DNA from: Symbiodinium natans
Taxonomy: Eukaryota; Sar; Dinophyceae; Suessiales; Symbiodiniaceae
DNA: 64,000 nt
Direction: 5' to 3'
Assembly: GCA_905221605.1 (NCBI GenBank)
Contig: CAJNDS010002196.1
Location: 70,001 to 134,000, forward strand
Below, piece by piece: positions 49,500 to 59,424 of this stretch. Under the pieces are notes generated by a model. That model did not search any database, was not told the DNA's origin, and saw only the letters and a program-made list of their open reading frames with translations. The translations under genes were made by a program, and so were the position numbers. How positions within the stretch are numbered: position 1 is the first letter of the stretch; the number at the start of each line of letters is the position of its first letter.

Positions 49500-49799
49500 T
49501 CAAGCTGACTCTTGCAAAGCTTCCACTCTTGCTTCCGGTGGCACCTCTTGCTGAAGTTCTGGGAGTTCCACACTTGAGTCCTGCGGAGCCACAGCGTCAG
49601 AGCCTACAGAATATGGGAGTTTACGAAAATGGGGGACCCCAATATAAATCCCCAAATCCTAGGATTCCTTTCTAATAAGGAACCCAATAAGGTACCCCTA
49701 ATTTCGGATGCCCCCATATGTTCCCATGGCAGCGAGCAGCTGGCATTCCTCGTTGAAGGTCATTTGGCGAAAAGGCCGTCGCCAACAGCCGTCGATTGC
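49500..49799 (-). CDS. YTVDG-gene module split by an intron carrying MITE family 1
   Basis: 49799-49749, 17 codons: AIDGCWRRPFRQMTFNE, donor GAG|GA. Intron 49748-49581. 49580 onwards after CCGCAG|GAC: DSSVELPELQQEVPPEARV then EALQES. Removing the intron gives MTFNE|DSSVELPELQ, matching the intact module at 45251-45537. Confidence 0.7.
49612..49728. mobile_element. MITE-like family 1, near-complete copy inside an intron
   Basis: GGGAGTTTACGAAAATGGGG at left mirrors CCCCTAATTTCGGATGCCCC at right; core ATCCTAGGATTCCTT palindrome. Fills 117 of the 168 nt of intron 49581-49748. Confidence 0.85.
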
Positions 49800-49879
49800 C
49801 TCAAGCGCCCAACGATGGCAAAAGCCCACCTATTCATAACAGTATAATGCAATAACAATGTAACAAACACAAAACAAAA

Positions 49880-49945
49880 TATGTATGTATATATATATAT
49901 GTATGTTTATGTATATGTGTGTTTCCACATATATATATATATATG
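49880..49945. repeat. (TA)n / TATG microsatellite pair
   Basis: Two TA runs around GTATGTTTATGTATATGTGT. Another short one at 50668-50682. Confidence 0.9.
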
Positions 49946-49999
49946 CTTCCCCCAGGAACGCATTGCAGAGAACGAAAATGCACGAAAAACGCTGACAGC

Positions 50000-50240
50000 T
50001 TGCATTGGAAATTGAACAGCGACATAGACTGAGTGGTTGAGGCGGTGGTAATTGATTTGTTGAATAGCACGAAATGGACTCAGAGAAGTATGCATGCAAG
50101 ATGCTTCGTTTCGATGCTCGTTGAGTTGCGGAGGTGGTGTTCCTTGACCTGCTGATTTCGCATTTCCTGTGTCATGCGCCAAGTTGGCTTGCATGCTTGA
50201 TGACTTTGCAGAGTCAGGTAAGCCTGACATGTGCAGAGAC
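50000..50240 (-). CDS. Possible exon
   Basis: A minus frame SNHPSLHMSGLPDSAKSSSM, QANLAHDTGNAKSAGQGTPP, QLNEHRNEASCMHTSLSPF. Polar, disordered, coding-like. Function unknown. Confidence 0.45.
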
Positions 50241-50279
50241 GGGTGGTTGCTTTTCAATATTGTCTTGAGTGTCTTGAGC

Positions 50280-50590
50280 ATCTTAAAGTTCAAGGTTGGA
50301 AACCGAAAATCGAGGGTTTAAAGCGGGAAAAGCCTTGGCTATCTCCGGTTTCCCATTTTGAGCGTCTTGCATTTCAAGATGGGAAACCGAAGATCGAAGA
50401 TTGAAGGGTCCCGGGAAGATTCTTGGGCTACGCCTGCGATCTCTATCGTCTTGACTGGAGTGTCTGGAGCTTCAAGAGGAGATGGAAGCCCAAAGGTTTC
50501 TGGATTCTTCGATCTTCGATCTGCGATGTTGAGCGTCTTGAAACTCCAGACGCTCAAGACGTCCAAGATGCCAGCAAATGGTTCACTCTA
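50280..50590. repeat. Interleaved TTGAGCGTCTTG / GGGAAACCGAAGATCG repeats
   Basis: Three copies of TTGAGCGTCTTG-like and three of GGAAACCGAAAATCGA-like sequence, with one inverted GAAACTCCAGACGCTCAAGA. Low coding value. Confidence 0.6.
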
Positions 50591-50984
50591 GAGAACATGG
50601 TCTTGGGCGGGCTGCTGTACATTTACATATGCGTGTGACATGAAGAATATAGTCATTCATATCGTCACATATGTATATATATAAGGATTTACGCATGAAC
50701 AACCGCGCGTAGCAGTGCAACTTCGTTGATACACTCACGACGTGGATGCAAAAAACTTGTGTGCAGGCATGCGGCACATTGCAACCGTCCTGCGAAGGTC
50801 ACATACCGTGTCGCAGCAGATTGAAACAGTAGTTTGTTCTGACTGCGGGGCTCGTGCGGATTTGCTAACTGCTAGAAACACGCACTGCGAATGACAACGC
50901 GACCTGATGGCATGTCGTTGTCTGAATCTGATGCAGCTTGGCTTACATGATAGGGCTGGCAGGGCATCTCCATGCTTATCATGG

Positions 50985-51212
50985 CGTGCCTCCAACAGCT
51001 TTGAACTCCAGCTGGCGGCCATCTCTGCAGCGGAAGTGCAAACGATTCCTTTGGCAACTGGACTCGGATGCGCAACACCGGCACTGCAAGTTGCTGTGGG
51101 CCCACGGTTGATAAGAAGAAGCTTGGGAACCTTTCAGCAGCATCGAGGGGGGACCCAAAAACCCAGATTTCGGATCATCCCCCACCACAAAGCTAGCCAA
51201 TGCCTGAGCCAT
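50985..51212 (-). CDS. Possible far-diverged YTVDG module
   Basis: A minus frame SSCQRNRLHFRCRDGRQLEF then KAVGG, loosely in register with RPPFxxMxFxxDGxxEL. A further candidate at about 52440-52510 reads TKPAVQPMKFAEICCECRL. Both are speculative. Confidence 0.3.
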
Positions 51213-51753
51213 CCTGCCCTTTTCGGCACAAAGTACGTAAGGATGCGCCCGCCGCAGGGGTTTCTAGCAAGGTTAACTCTCTCGAGGAAGCTCCTTCCAG
51301 GATTGGACTCTGCAGGGGTTCCCTGACACTCAGAGGTCAACACAACAAAGCATCCTTGCAGTAGGGAGAAAAAATGAACAACGCCGGCACAACCTGAAAA
51401 GCTCTTGAGTTTGGTTGGAGGGCTAGGGATGTCATCGCTTAGATTGCTTGAGTTTCATCGAAACCTAAATAGCTGGTTTTTGAAGGCTTAGGGGCAGGAC
51501 CTGGGGCAGACCTGACCCCGCAAAAATCCTTGTTTTGAAAAGGGGTTCGGAATAGTTCAAATACCCAATGGGCCCAAAGCACTGAAACCTTGAAGTCTTG
51601 AAGGCATGAAAAAATAGCCCTTCCCGCTGCAAACTGAGGGGAAGGGGGCCGAAGGGGGCAGGGGGAAGGACCTAAGATCTAAAAAGGCCTGCAAGATTTT
51701 TTTGATACAAGGGCTGCTGCACGCCGAAAGCACCGAGTGTTCGTCAGTGGCCT

Positions 51754-52437
51754 TTGGTTTGTGAACACTGCTCCAAGTGTGGCAAGCAGCATGAGCAGCG
51801 CGGGTGCCGGAACAAAGCCGCAGCCAGTGCACACATGCCCGCCGCTGCTCCATGTCGGCAGCTTCGCGCACTTCGAGCTTGCAGGATTACTAATGTGTTC
51901 CCATGGAGTGAAAATCCGGGGACGGCGATAGGGCCACGTGCTCCTACAGTGAAGGTGCATGCGCTCGTACCCATGCACCTTCCAAATGCTTCCCATGCTT
52001 GCTTCATCACCATTAACTCAACTGATTGGCTTCGAAAGCAAGCATGCGGCGACTTGTACCGACTGAATCAAAGCTTCCTTCCGTTCTCAAGAGTCAAAAT
52101 GCTGCTCCAGCTATATACAGTAACTCCTTGGGTTTGTCTCGTGCATGTCTTTCTATGTAGCATGCTGCGTGCCAGAAGCCGGTGTTGCAAAGGTCCATGC
52201 TCAAATCTGCTCCAACCTCCAAAGCTTGTTACCGGAAAGCACCACCGAGGCTGGCAACTGCATGTGGCTCTGAAAATTGCCAGAACAGCCTGCCAGCTGC
52301 ATGCCTCAGTATCAGCTCGCCATTGTGGATGCGGGTCATGCGGGTCTACTACGTGCCTAGCTGCAGCGAGAAAGTGCAACTCCCACTCTTGCTGCGTTTT
52401 GCAAACAATCATTCCAATTATCTTCCTTGCTATGTGA
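51754..52437 (+). CDS. 227-codon ORF, uncertain
   Basis: The longest plus frame here (CEHCSKCGKQHEQRGC at its start, then VFPWSENPGTAIGPRAPTVK). Cysteine-rich without clear periodicity. Minus frames are open too. May be chance. Confidence 0.3.
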   Translation: MVCEHCSKCGKQHEQRGCRNKAAASAHMPAAAPCRQLRALRACRITNVFPWSENPGTAIGPRAPTVKVHALVPMHLPNASHACFITINSTDWLRKQACGDLYRLNQSFLPFSRVKMLLQLYTVTPWVCLVHVFLCSMLRARSRCCKGPCSNLLQPPKLVTGKHHRGWQLHVALKIARTACQLHASVSARHCGCGSCGSTTCLAAARKCNSHSCCVLQTIIPIIFLAM

Positions 52438-52837
52438 GAGCCGACACTCGCAGCAAATTTCGGCGAATTTCATGGGTTGCACTGCTGGCTTTGTAGGCGC
52501 GCTATGGGGCGCGCAATCGTGTGAGACATGCGCGGCTCCTTTTCTTGCACGGGTGCACACACTGTGCTGCTATGCGACGGCTTTGGTCTTAGTCAGAATA
52601 CCTGGCAACCGCTGCTCCAACACGGCTCAGTTCTTCTTACCCGCGGCCTTCCGGGCTTCCATTTTCCTCTTCTTATTCTTGAAATCCTGCACAGGCACAT
52701 ACCCCACCACCCCCAACACCGCTAAGGCGCGAGATGCAGAGTGGAAATAGTGACTGCACATGGCCTGCTCGTCCAGGATGGGCTTTGCACAACACTGGTA
52801 CACGGCACACGCCAGACTTAAACCTGAGAGCAGGGGT

Positions 52838-52917
52838 CGAAATGGGGGTTTGCGAAATAGTAGGATCCCCTTACAAAAAGAACTCCAAGAAGGTACCCCG
52901 AATTTTAAAAACCCCCA
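52838..52917. mobile_element. MITE-like family 1 copy
   Basis: TGGGGGTTTGCGAAATAGTA at left mirrors AATTTTAAAAACCCCCA at right, with GGATCCCC and GGTACCCC inside. Confidence 0.8.
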
Positions 52918-52966
52918 AATCACTAGCCTCGAGATCATGGGGAGGACAAGATCGTTTCCGAAGAGC

Positions 52967-53056
52967 CCTAAACCCTAAACCCTAAACCCTAAACCCTAAA
53001 CCCTAAACCCTAAACCCTAAACCCTAAACCCTAAACCCTAAACCCTAAACCCTAAG
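52967..53056 (-). repeat. CCCTAAA array, about 13 units
   Basis: Pure CCCTAAA units on plus, ending AAGCAAACTC. Confidence 0.9.
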
Positions 53057-53387
53057 CAAACTCAAGGCCTTATACCATTGAACTACTTGCTCCGTATTGC
53101 TCAGAATTGGCGCTAGGACAGGGGAGCCTCTAGTGAGCCGCATGTATCAAGTCTCAACACCCAATTTTGCACAGACGTTCCCCCCAGCGATGTGTCATAA
53201 AATCTCTCAAGCCCTTCTAAACCCTAAACCCACTTCTCTTCAAGGGGAGTCGGGGACAAAGGGTGGGGTCGTGCCGCTTTGCTTTCTCCACGACCCGAGG
53301 TGCTGAGTTTCGCCAGGAGGGTGTTTTGAGAAGCCACCCCACCCTTCCCCAGAACCCCAAGTACAAGCGCCTAGACTATGAGCCCCG

Positions 53388-53705
53388 ATGGCTCCTCTTC
53401 GAACCTGTATGGATTACTTTCAAATTGGACAAGTGAACTACAAGCACTCGTGCGACACAGGCAAGCCGACTGGCCATTTTGCGCATGTATTTTCGGAGAA
53501 GCAAGGATTTCTTGGCAGCCGTTTGCATTCATGTGTGTTGTCACGATGTCCTGGGGACTGCAGCATGTCGCAATTACCGGCGACAGCTGATGCAGTGTGC
53601 ATATGGCAAGACAACCATATACACATCACTTAGGCACGCGCCGATGGCGGCTGCCAGGGCCATGGCCGCTGGGTGCAGCTCAGAAACGGGGATCCTCAGC
53701 GAGAT
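53388..53705 (+). CDS. Plus-strand gene, exons before an array
   Basis: 53388-53633: MDYFQIGQVNYKHSCDTGK, FAHVFSEKQGFLGSRLHSC, CPGDCSMSQLPATADAVCIW. After CACTTAG|G at about 53631 a frame reads DGGCQGHGRWVQLRNGDPQR then DG up to the array-flanking duplication at 53708. Unknown family; Cys and Gly rich. Confidence 0.5.
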
Positions 53706-53733
53706 GGCAGCATGACTGTAAACAGTGGCAAAT

Positions 53734-53951
53734 AGGGTTTAGGATTTAGGGTTTAGGGTTTAGGGTTTGGGGTTTAGGTTCAGGGTTTAGGGTTTAGGGT
53801 TTAGGGTTTTAGGGTTTAGGGTTTAGGGTTTAGGGTTTAGGGTTTAGGGTTTAGGGTTTAGGGTTTAGGGTTTAGGGTTTAGGGTTTAGGGTTTAGGGTT
53901 TAGGGCTTAGGGTTTAGGGTTTAGGGTTTAGGGTTTAGGGTTTAGGGTTTT
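53734..53951 (+). repeat. (TTTAGGG)n array, about 30 units, with a 25-bp flanking direct repeat
   Basis: The array is flanked by CAGCATGACTGTAAACAGTG (53709-) and CAGCATGACGGCAAACCGTG (53954-), both followed by GCAAA; 25 bp with three mismatches. Confidence 0.9.
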
Positions 53952-53953
53952 TT

Positions 53954-54036
53954 CAGCATGACGGCAAACCGTGGCAAAGCGGCAGCTCGACACCGCCGGG
54001 TAGAAGACTGCATGGTCTTTTTGACTGAACCCTGAC
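53954..54036 (+). CDS. Exon after the array
   Basis: After GGGTTTTTTCAG the frame MTANRGKAAARHRRVEDCM then VFLTEP and TGA continues the upstream DGGCQ...DPQRDG frame if the array and one copy of the 25-bp repeat are removed. A second frame (HDGKPWQSGSSTPPGRRL) is also open. Confidence 0.5.
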
Positions 54037-54149
54037 GAGCGGTAAAGCTTTACATGAAACCCTGAACCCTAAATCCCAAACACTAAAGAACACTCTAAGC
54101 CCTAAAAACCCTAAAGCCCTGAGATGACTGAAGCCGAGGAGCATTCTAG

Positions 54150-54440
54150 TTGTTACATGAACTTCGCCTACGACGTCTACACCGGCTCGCCCCGGCTGCA
54201 CCGCTTCTCACCCTCCCTCCCCATCCCTCCCCAGGCGGTGGGTGGTTGGCTGAACTTTGGATTTCATCCTGTGTGCCACGTTGTGAATCAAGCATAATCA
54301 TGCCATCAGGTTCACCACACAATGTAGTGCCCCGCATCTGCAAGTGCACCGGGCCCCCTTGAACCGAGGCCCCTGAATCAGGGACCTCAGGCTCACAGGT
54401 CCGATCTTGTTCATTCTGAATGGTCCACGGTGTGCTGAGT
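54150..54440 (-). CDS. Unknown exon of about 95 codons
   Basis: A minus frame PWTIQNEQDRTCEPEVPDS, GGPVHLQMRGTTLCGEPDGM, IMLDSQRGTQDEIQSSANH. Directly downstream of the array 54449-54500 (sense), with acceptor TTTAGGGGCACTCAG. Good coding character. Confidence 0.55.
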
Positions 54441-54996
54441 GCCCCTAAACCCTAAACCCTAAACCCTAAACCCTAAACCCCAAACCCGAAACCCTAAACC
54501 AGCCCTAGGGACCGGTGTAGACGAAGACGATCAGGATGCGCAAAGCTGGGGCCCACCCACTTCCCTCACCCACCCAGGCACCCACTTTGCTCACTACTTC
54601 TGACTACAGTGCCTCGCAACTAGCAATTTGCACGGGGACCAGTTGGACGGAGACCTTTTGGGATTGCTAGACTACGGGCATACGGCACGCAGGGTTTCTC
54701 GAATGCAGGCCGCTGTTATCCTTTTGCAGCTGGATTAGGCATTTGTATGGGGTCACAATGAGAACCCACAGGTTCCGTTCCACAGGGTCTGGGGTCTCCG
54801 CGGATTGTCTGAGAATAGTGCAGGCGCCATGCCTTTGTTGTCGAAACTATCTTCTACCGGCTGGTCATGTTTCTTGCTCGGTCAGCTCTTTTCAGAGTGT
54901 TGCAGCTACATTCCGCATTCTGTGACAATGGGTATTGGCATGAGAACGTGCTGAAATGTAAAATCTGATCATCGGGTTCAAAAGAATCTTGAGCCG

Positions 54997-55250
54997 CTAG
55001 CCATCTTGTGCCAGTGCAACATGATTATGAGCACTATGCAGCAGTCCATCTGCAGACATGAATATGAGCATGCGCCAGTGCCCGACAAGAGGTTGCAATG
55101 CTTGCTTCGAGGGGTTTTCCACCGCTGGCTGAACCGGGCGAATCTCTGCCCGCCATGTCTGCCTGCATACACGTAGAACATCTTTGGCATCACTTGCACA
55201 GCAGTTGAGGGCAGCACTCCATGCAGATTTCAATGTGCCCTCACAAAGCA
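54997..55250 (-). CDS. Unknown exon of about 84 codons
   Basis: A minus frame CEGTLKSAWSAALNCCASDA, KDVLRVCRQTWRAEIRPVQP, GHWRMLIFMSADGLLHSAHN. Strong coding composition; mid-frame start. Confidence 0.55.
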
Positions 55251-55286
55251 ATCAATCGGACTGCAGCTGTCTGCCTTGCCTCAACT

Positions 55287-55550
55287 TCAGTCCAGGCTAC
55301 CTGTCCCCTCCCATCCCCTCCTCCCCCCAGCTTCATCTTCAATCAACTTTGTCCTACGGACAACGGGTAAAGAGGCGGGGTATACCTTCTTTACCCCGGG
55401 GGGGGTGGTGGCACCAGTGAAACCTGGCTTTTCAATTCTATCACCGCAAAGCACGATCACCCCCTCACTGCAAAGGCTCCAATGTGTGCTTCTGCCCTTC
55501 TGCCCTTTCTGCCCTTTCTGCCCTTTCTGCCCCTCCTCCCCACCCAACAA
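55287..55550 (-). CDS. Possible exon with GQK repeats
   Basis: A minus frame EGQKGQKGQKGQKGRSTHW then VIVLCGDRIEKPGFTGATT, PGVKKVYPASLPVVRRTKL. A proline-rich plus frame overlaps. Tentative. Confidence 0.35.
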   Translation of the reverse strand: MLGGEEGQKGQKGQKGQKGRSTHWSLCSEGVIVLCGDRIEKPGFTGATTPPGVKKVYPASLPVVRRTKLIEDEAGGRRGWEGTGSLD

Positions 55551-56073
55551 AACCCCCGATGCTTTCCCCCTTCGCCCCCACGACCTCTTTCACAACCTCT
55601 GTCCCCCCCGCATCTACCCCCACTTTACAACCCCCACTCTGAAGGCCACGTCACAGCCACTGCCTCGCTCTTCTCGTACGCATAGTTCAGCTTCTTGCCA
55701 CTAAGATGTGTCCAGTGAGTTTTGTCGCATCAAATTTTGAAACTTTGCTTTAAAGTTGAAAGGATCCGACAGATTTTCTCAGCCACCGGGATTGCCCCGT
55801 GACTTGTTCTTGAACTTGTTCGCTTCGCCGGTCTTGGCGCACGATGTTTTCTATGTTACGGGGGGGGACACCATGGGCATCTGTCCGAAGCAGCGATGCT
55901 GTCACCCTGGGACAAATGGGGGGGACACCTCCCGGAGTGCTCTACGTTTAGGGCGCTGCTGCGGGGATCCCTTGGCACCGCGAAGCCAGGAGCCAAAGCG
56001 CCAAACACCGGACCCACAGAAACTTCAGGGGGAGCATCCCCAGGTGGTAAAAACAAGTGAGGAACCAACCCTG

Positions 56074-56180
56074 CTTAAAGGGAGCTGGGGGAAGCGGCCT
56101 CACCGAGCTTTGTCAAGTCTACCGACTTCATGGAATCATACCATGTCCATGAGGACCAAAAGACTGCGCAAGGATCTAAG
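56074..56180 (+). CDS. Short exon
   Basis: CTTAAAG|G to CTAAG|GTAAAA: ELGEAASPSFVKSTDFMESY then HVHEDQKTAQGSK. GT donor consensus. The longer frame 55756-56184 overlaps in another phase. Confidence 0.5.
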
Positions 56181-56346
56181 GTAAAACGCTCAGGTGTATG
56201 TGGACACACACAGACATGGCTAATGTTAAATGCTGATTAACGCCATTCCCCGGAGTTGAAACTTCACCGTTCCGACCCACCCATCCACCCACCCACCCCC
56301 TCCCTCAACAATCTCCCCAACCCCCCCCCCTGCCTCCCCCCAATTA

Positions 56347-56571
56347 ATGAAAAGCCGCTCGCTCTTCGTGGAGAACTATCTCAGAGTTGTGGGAAATTCT
56401 TCCGAGATCATTGAGAAGGATCATTGTCATGACCGCCGGAATTCTGTTACGGTGTTCAGGTCGTCTCAAGATTTCATTGTATCAGAGTTGAGCCTGAAGA
56501 AAGCCGAAATACTGAAACTTGAAAAAACCCTAAACCCTAAACCCTAAACCCTAAACCCTAAACCCTAAACC
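56347..56571 (+). CDS. Exon running into a CCCTAAA array
   Basis: ATG at 56347: MKSRSLFVENYLRVVGNSS, EIIEKDHCHDRRNSVTVFRS, SQDFIVSELSLKKAEILKLE, then array-encoded LNPKP. The exon probably ends near 56525; 56526-56571 is the array itself. Confidence 0.45.
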
Positions 56572-57279
56572 ATCACCCAAAACCCGACATCCCTAGTGCG
56601 TCTCTCCAGGATGGTGCCTTTTCTTACCTTCGTTTCGGGGCCCTTGTGGAAGCAGCTCTTCGGCCACCCAGCGGATCTTCTGAAAGGCTGGGCTCCGGGT
56701 GTAGGGTCTAGGGTTTAGGGTTTAGAACCTTATTAATGCGCCATCACGATGAATGCGCCATCACGCTTAACACGAATCATTCCCAAGAACGACGTCCTGT
56801 TTTTCGGAGGGGGGGGGGTGGGGATTTTGGGTTTTAGGGTCATGTTGTCTGAGCATGAAGCTAGGCACCAAGCAAAAACAAGCTGGAATTTTGGGTCCGG
56901 GCAGGGTTTAGGTCCAGATGTATCGCTTCTATTACAGGACCCAGGTGTAAGGCTTAGTGTTCAGGATTTAACGTTTCAGCAAAGCCTAAGCTGGAACCCC
57001 ACCCCCCCCCCCCCCACACTACAGTATGCCAGGATTCTGTTGAGGACATGACTCTTCTGCATCTAGTACTGCGCTCAATAGGTTCTGTCTTTTTACTGGG
57101 GGTCTACTTGGAGGTTCATGGGTACTTATTAACCAATTAAAACTGTACTGATTAAAACCCACTTTTTATCCCCTTAAGTGCCCTAATAGGGTTATAAGTA
57201 CAGTTATAAGTACAGTTATAATTGGTTAATAAGTACCATGAACCTCCAAGTACACACCTGCAGCACCAGTGCAACAACT

Positions 57280-58085
57280 CCCGTGGCGTGTGGCCACTTT
57301 TCTCGAAAAGCGACTTTTCTCGAAAAGCAACGCTTCGCGAGAGGTGACATTTATCGCAGCATTGAGCGATCGGTGCCTTTTAAAAGCGACTTCTCAACAA
57401 GAGCAATGGCACTACTGTTTCCTCAAAAATCTCAAAAGACACTTTTTTGCGAAACGTGACTCTTGTCGAGGCGTTGCACGCGCAGTGTCTTCGAAAAGCC
57501 ACTTTTTTCAAAAGCACCTATCGAAAACAATCTTTTTGCAAAAAGTGACTACTTTCTGCGCACTCAGTCAATCCGAAAAGCTGCTTTCCTTAAAGGCAAC
57601 TTTTGTCGATAAATGATTTTCTCGCAGCATTGCACGTGGAGTCTGTTCGAAAAGCCACGTTTCTGCAAAAAGGCCACTTTTTGCAAAATGTGACTTGTCT
57701 CTGTTCCAAAAAACCACTTTTTGCGAAAAGCCACTTTTCCCTCGAAAAGCCACTTTCCCTCGAAAATGCCACTTTTCTCGAAAAGCAACTGTTTGCGAAA
57801 ATAAATTTTCCTCGAGGCGTTTCACATGCAGACTGTTGGGAAAGCCTGCTCAAAGTGACTTTTCTTGCCGCGTTCACTGTGCAGTCTGTGTGAAAACCCA
57901 CTTTTCTCGAAAAGCAACGCTTTGCGAAAAGCAACGCTTTGCGAAAAGTGACTTTTCCGCATGGCGTTGCACGCAGACTTTTGGAAAAGCCACTTCTGTC
58001 GAGAAGCCACTTCTCCGAAAAATGACTTTCGCGCGGCGTTACGTTGCGCGCACGCAGTCTGTTCCAAAAGCCACTTGGCTCGAAA
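57280..58085. repeat. Degenerate higher-order tandem repeat
   Basis: Dense CGAAAAGCCACTTTT / GCGAAAAGTGAC subunits with seven or eight copies of a GCGTTGCACGCGCAGTCTGT-like segment (about 57355, 57466, 57620, 57812, 57866, 57963, 58033), so a unit of about 60-190 bp containing both. Long frames on both strands (FLEKQLFAKI, FREKWLFAK) are repeat products. Confidence 0.8.
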
Positions 58086-58182
58086 GGCCATCGGATCTAG
58101 ACCTTGGACTGTTCGTTGGTTCTGGGAGCCGCAGATTTCGGGGGCTCCCGCCAAAGCATTCGGAAGCCGATGTTGAGGGATG

Positions 58183-58286
58183 TGGGGGTTTCCGAATTTA
58201 GGGGCACCTTCTTGGGGTCCTTCTTATAAGGGGATCTACTATTTGGGGTCTATTTTAAGGGTCCCCTATTTTCGTAAACCCCATGT
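58183..58286. mobile_element. MITE-like family 1, near-complete copy
   Basis: GGGGGTTTCCGAATTTAGGG at left mirrors CCCCTATTTTCGTAAACCCC at right; ATGTGG flanks both ends, a likely target duplication. Confidence 0.85.
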
Positions 58287-58496
58287 GGCAGATAAACAAA
58301 TACGCACATTTGCATTCAAGCAAGATAATGAAACCTAATGACTTAAGATATGACTTCAAAGCTCGTTTATTGGAGTCCCATTAAGAGGCTTGACGGTACG
58401 AAACACCCCTAAGCGCTGAACCCCTGGTTCAGGGCCCTGAGGCTGGATTCGGGTCGCAGGACCATGGGCCACCACACCCTACAAGTACACGTGATG

Positions 58497-58648
58497 AATA
58501 AGAATAATAATAATAATAAGAATAGGAAGAAAAATAGGAAGAAGAAGAATAAGAAAAAGAAAAAGAACAAGAAAAAGAATAAGAATAAGAATAAGAATAG
58601 GAATAAGAATAAGAATAAGAATAAGAAGAACAATAGGAAAAATGATTT
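58497..58648. repeat. (AATAAG)n / (AAGAAA)n purine-rich microsatellite
   Basis: AATAAT, AAGAAT, AGGAAG and AATAAG units, almost pure A and G with T. Confidence 0.9.
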
Positions 58649-58649
58649 C

Positions 58650-58990
58650 TAAGCCCAAAACATTGAGAGGCCTGAATTTGGAGAAAGACCTTCGCAGGAA
58701 TATTCTGTCGGATCCCATCATGCCACTGCCCTGGGAAGTGTCCCCTCCATAGTTAGGCCGGGCTTTCGGGGATTTCCTGAACGAGTACCATGCAGGATTC
58801 CGCGTGGCATAAGTTTCGGCGGAACCCTTCAAATTCGGGAGGCTCTGCCGGCAGCCGGTCGCCTCATCCTCCTCTCCAGAGTAGGAATAGTCCGAAGTGT
58901 CCGATCCTACCGGGTAACGATGTCAGGACTCTCCGGACTTCCTTGGTTGCCAAGGCACCGGCCTTTGCGCTTCCGAGTCGCCTGACGCAC
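58650..58990. CDS. Coding-like region, strand undecided
   Basis: Minus frame to 58832: ETYATRNPAWYSFRKSPKAR, MMGSDRIFLRRSFSKFRPL. Plus frame from 58790: HKFRRNPSNSGGSAGSRSP, DVRTLRTSLVAKAPAFALPS. They overlap by about 40 bp; one or both may be exons. Confidence 0.35.
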
Positions 58991-58993
58991 AAG

Positions 58994-59150
58994 GGTTTAG
59001 GGTTTAGGGTTTTTTTCCCACCCGTTTCGCAAGCGTTTACGGGGAAAAGGTAGGGTTTAGGGTTTAGGGTTTAGGGTTTAGGGTTTAGGGTTTAGGGTTT
59101 AGGGTTTAGGGTTTAGGGTTTAGGGTTTAGGGTTCAGGGTTTAGGGACAG
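58994..59150 (+). repeat. Two TTTAGGG arrays
   Basis: A short block at 58994-59013 and 14 units at 59051-59150, separated by a 37-bp unique spacer. Confidence 0.9.
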
Positions 59151-59245
59151 AACTCAGAAAGGCCTAAAGTCTATAGGCCACGGGGCTCATCACGAGCGAA
59201 AAGGGTCGAGTGGGCCATTTGCGTTGGGACAGCTTGGGCTGCAGA

Positions 59246-59397
59246 AGCCCTAAACCCTAAATTTTAACCCTTTTGCAACGAGCTTGGCTCCTGCCCGGCT
59301 TGGCTGTCCCAATACCCTGTACTCGTGACAGGGCCTCGGCGACGAATTTTAACCCTAAACCCTAAACCCTACAGTCTTAAACCCTAAACCCTAAACC
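59246..59397 (-). repeat. CCCTAAA blocks with the CCCTTTTGCAAC edge motif
   Basis: 59246-59258 and 59350-59397. Between them, CCCTTTTGCAACGAGCTTGG repeats the motif seen beside arrays at 27418 and 27768. Confidence 0.8.
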
Positions 59398-59424
59398 TGA
59401 AGATGTGGGCTGTCCCTGCTCCTT

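Noticed and set aside
53060-53096. tRNA-like half: on minus, GGAGCAAGTAGTTCAATGGT
   Set aside because: Resembles an acceptor strand plus D-loop, but no anticodon arm or T-arm follows; the telomeric array cuts in. Not a functional tRNA.
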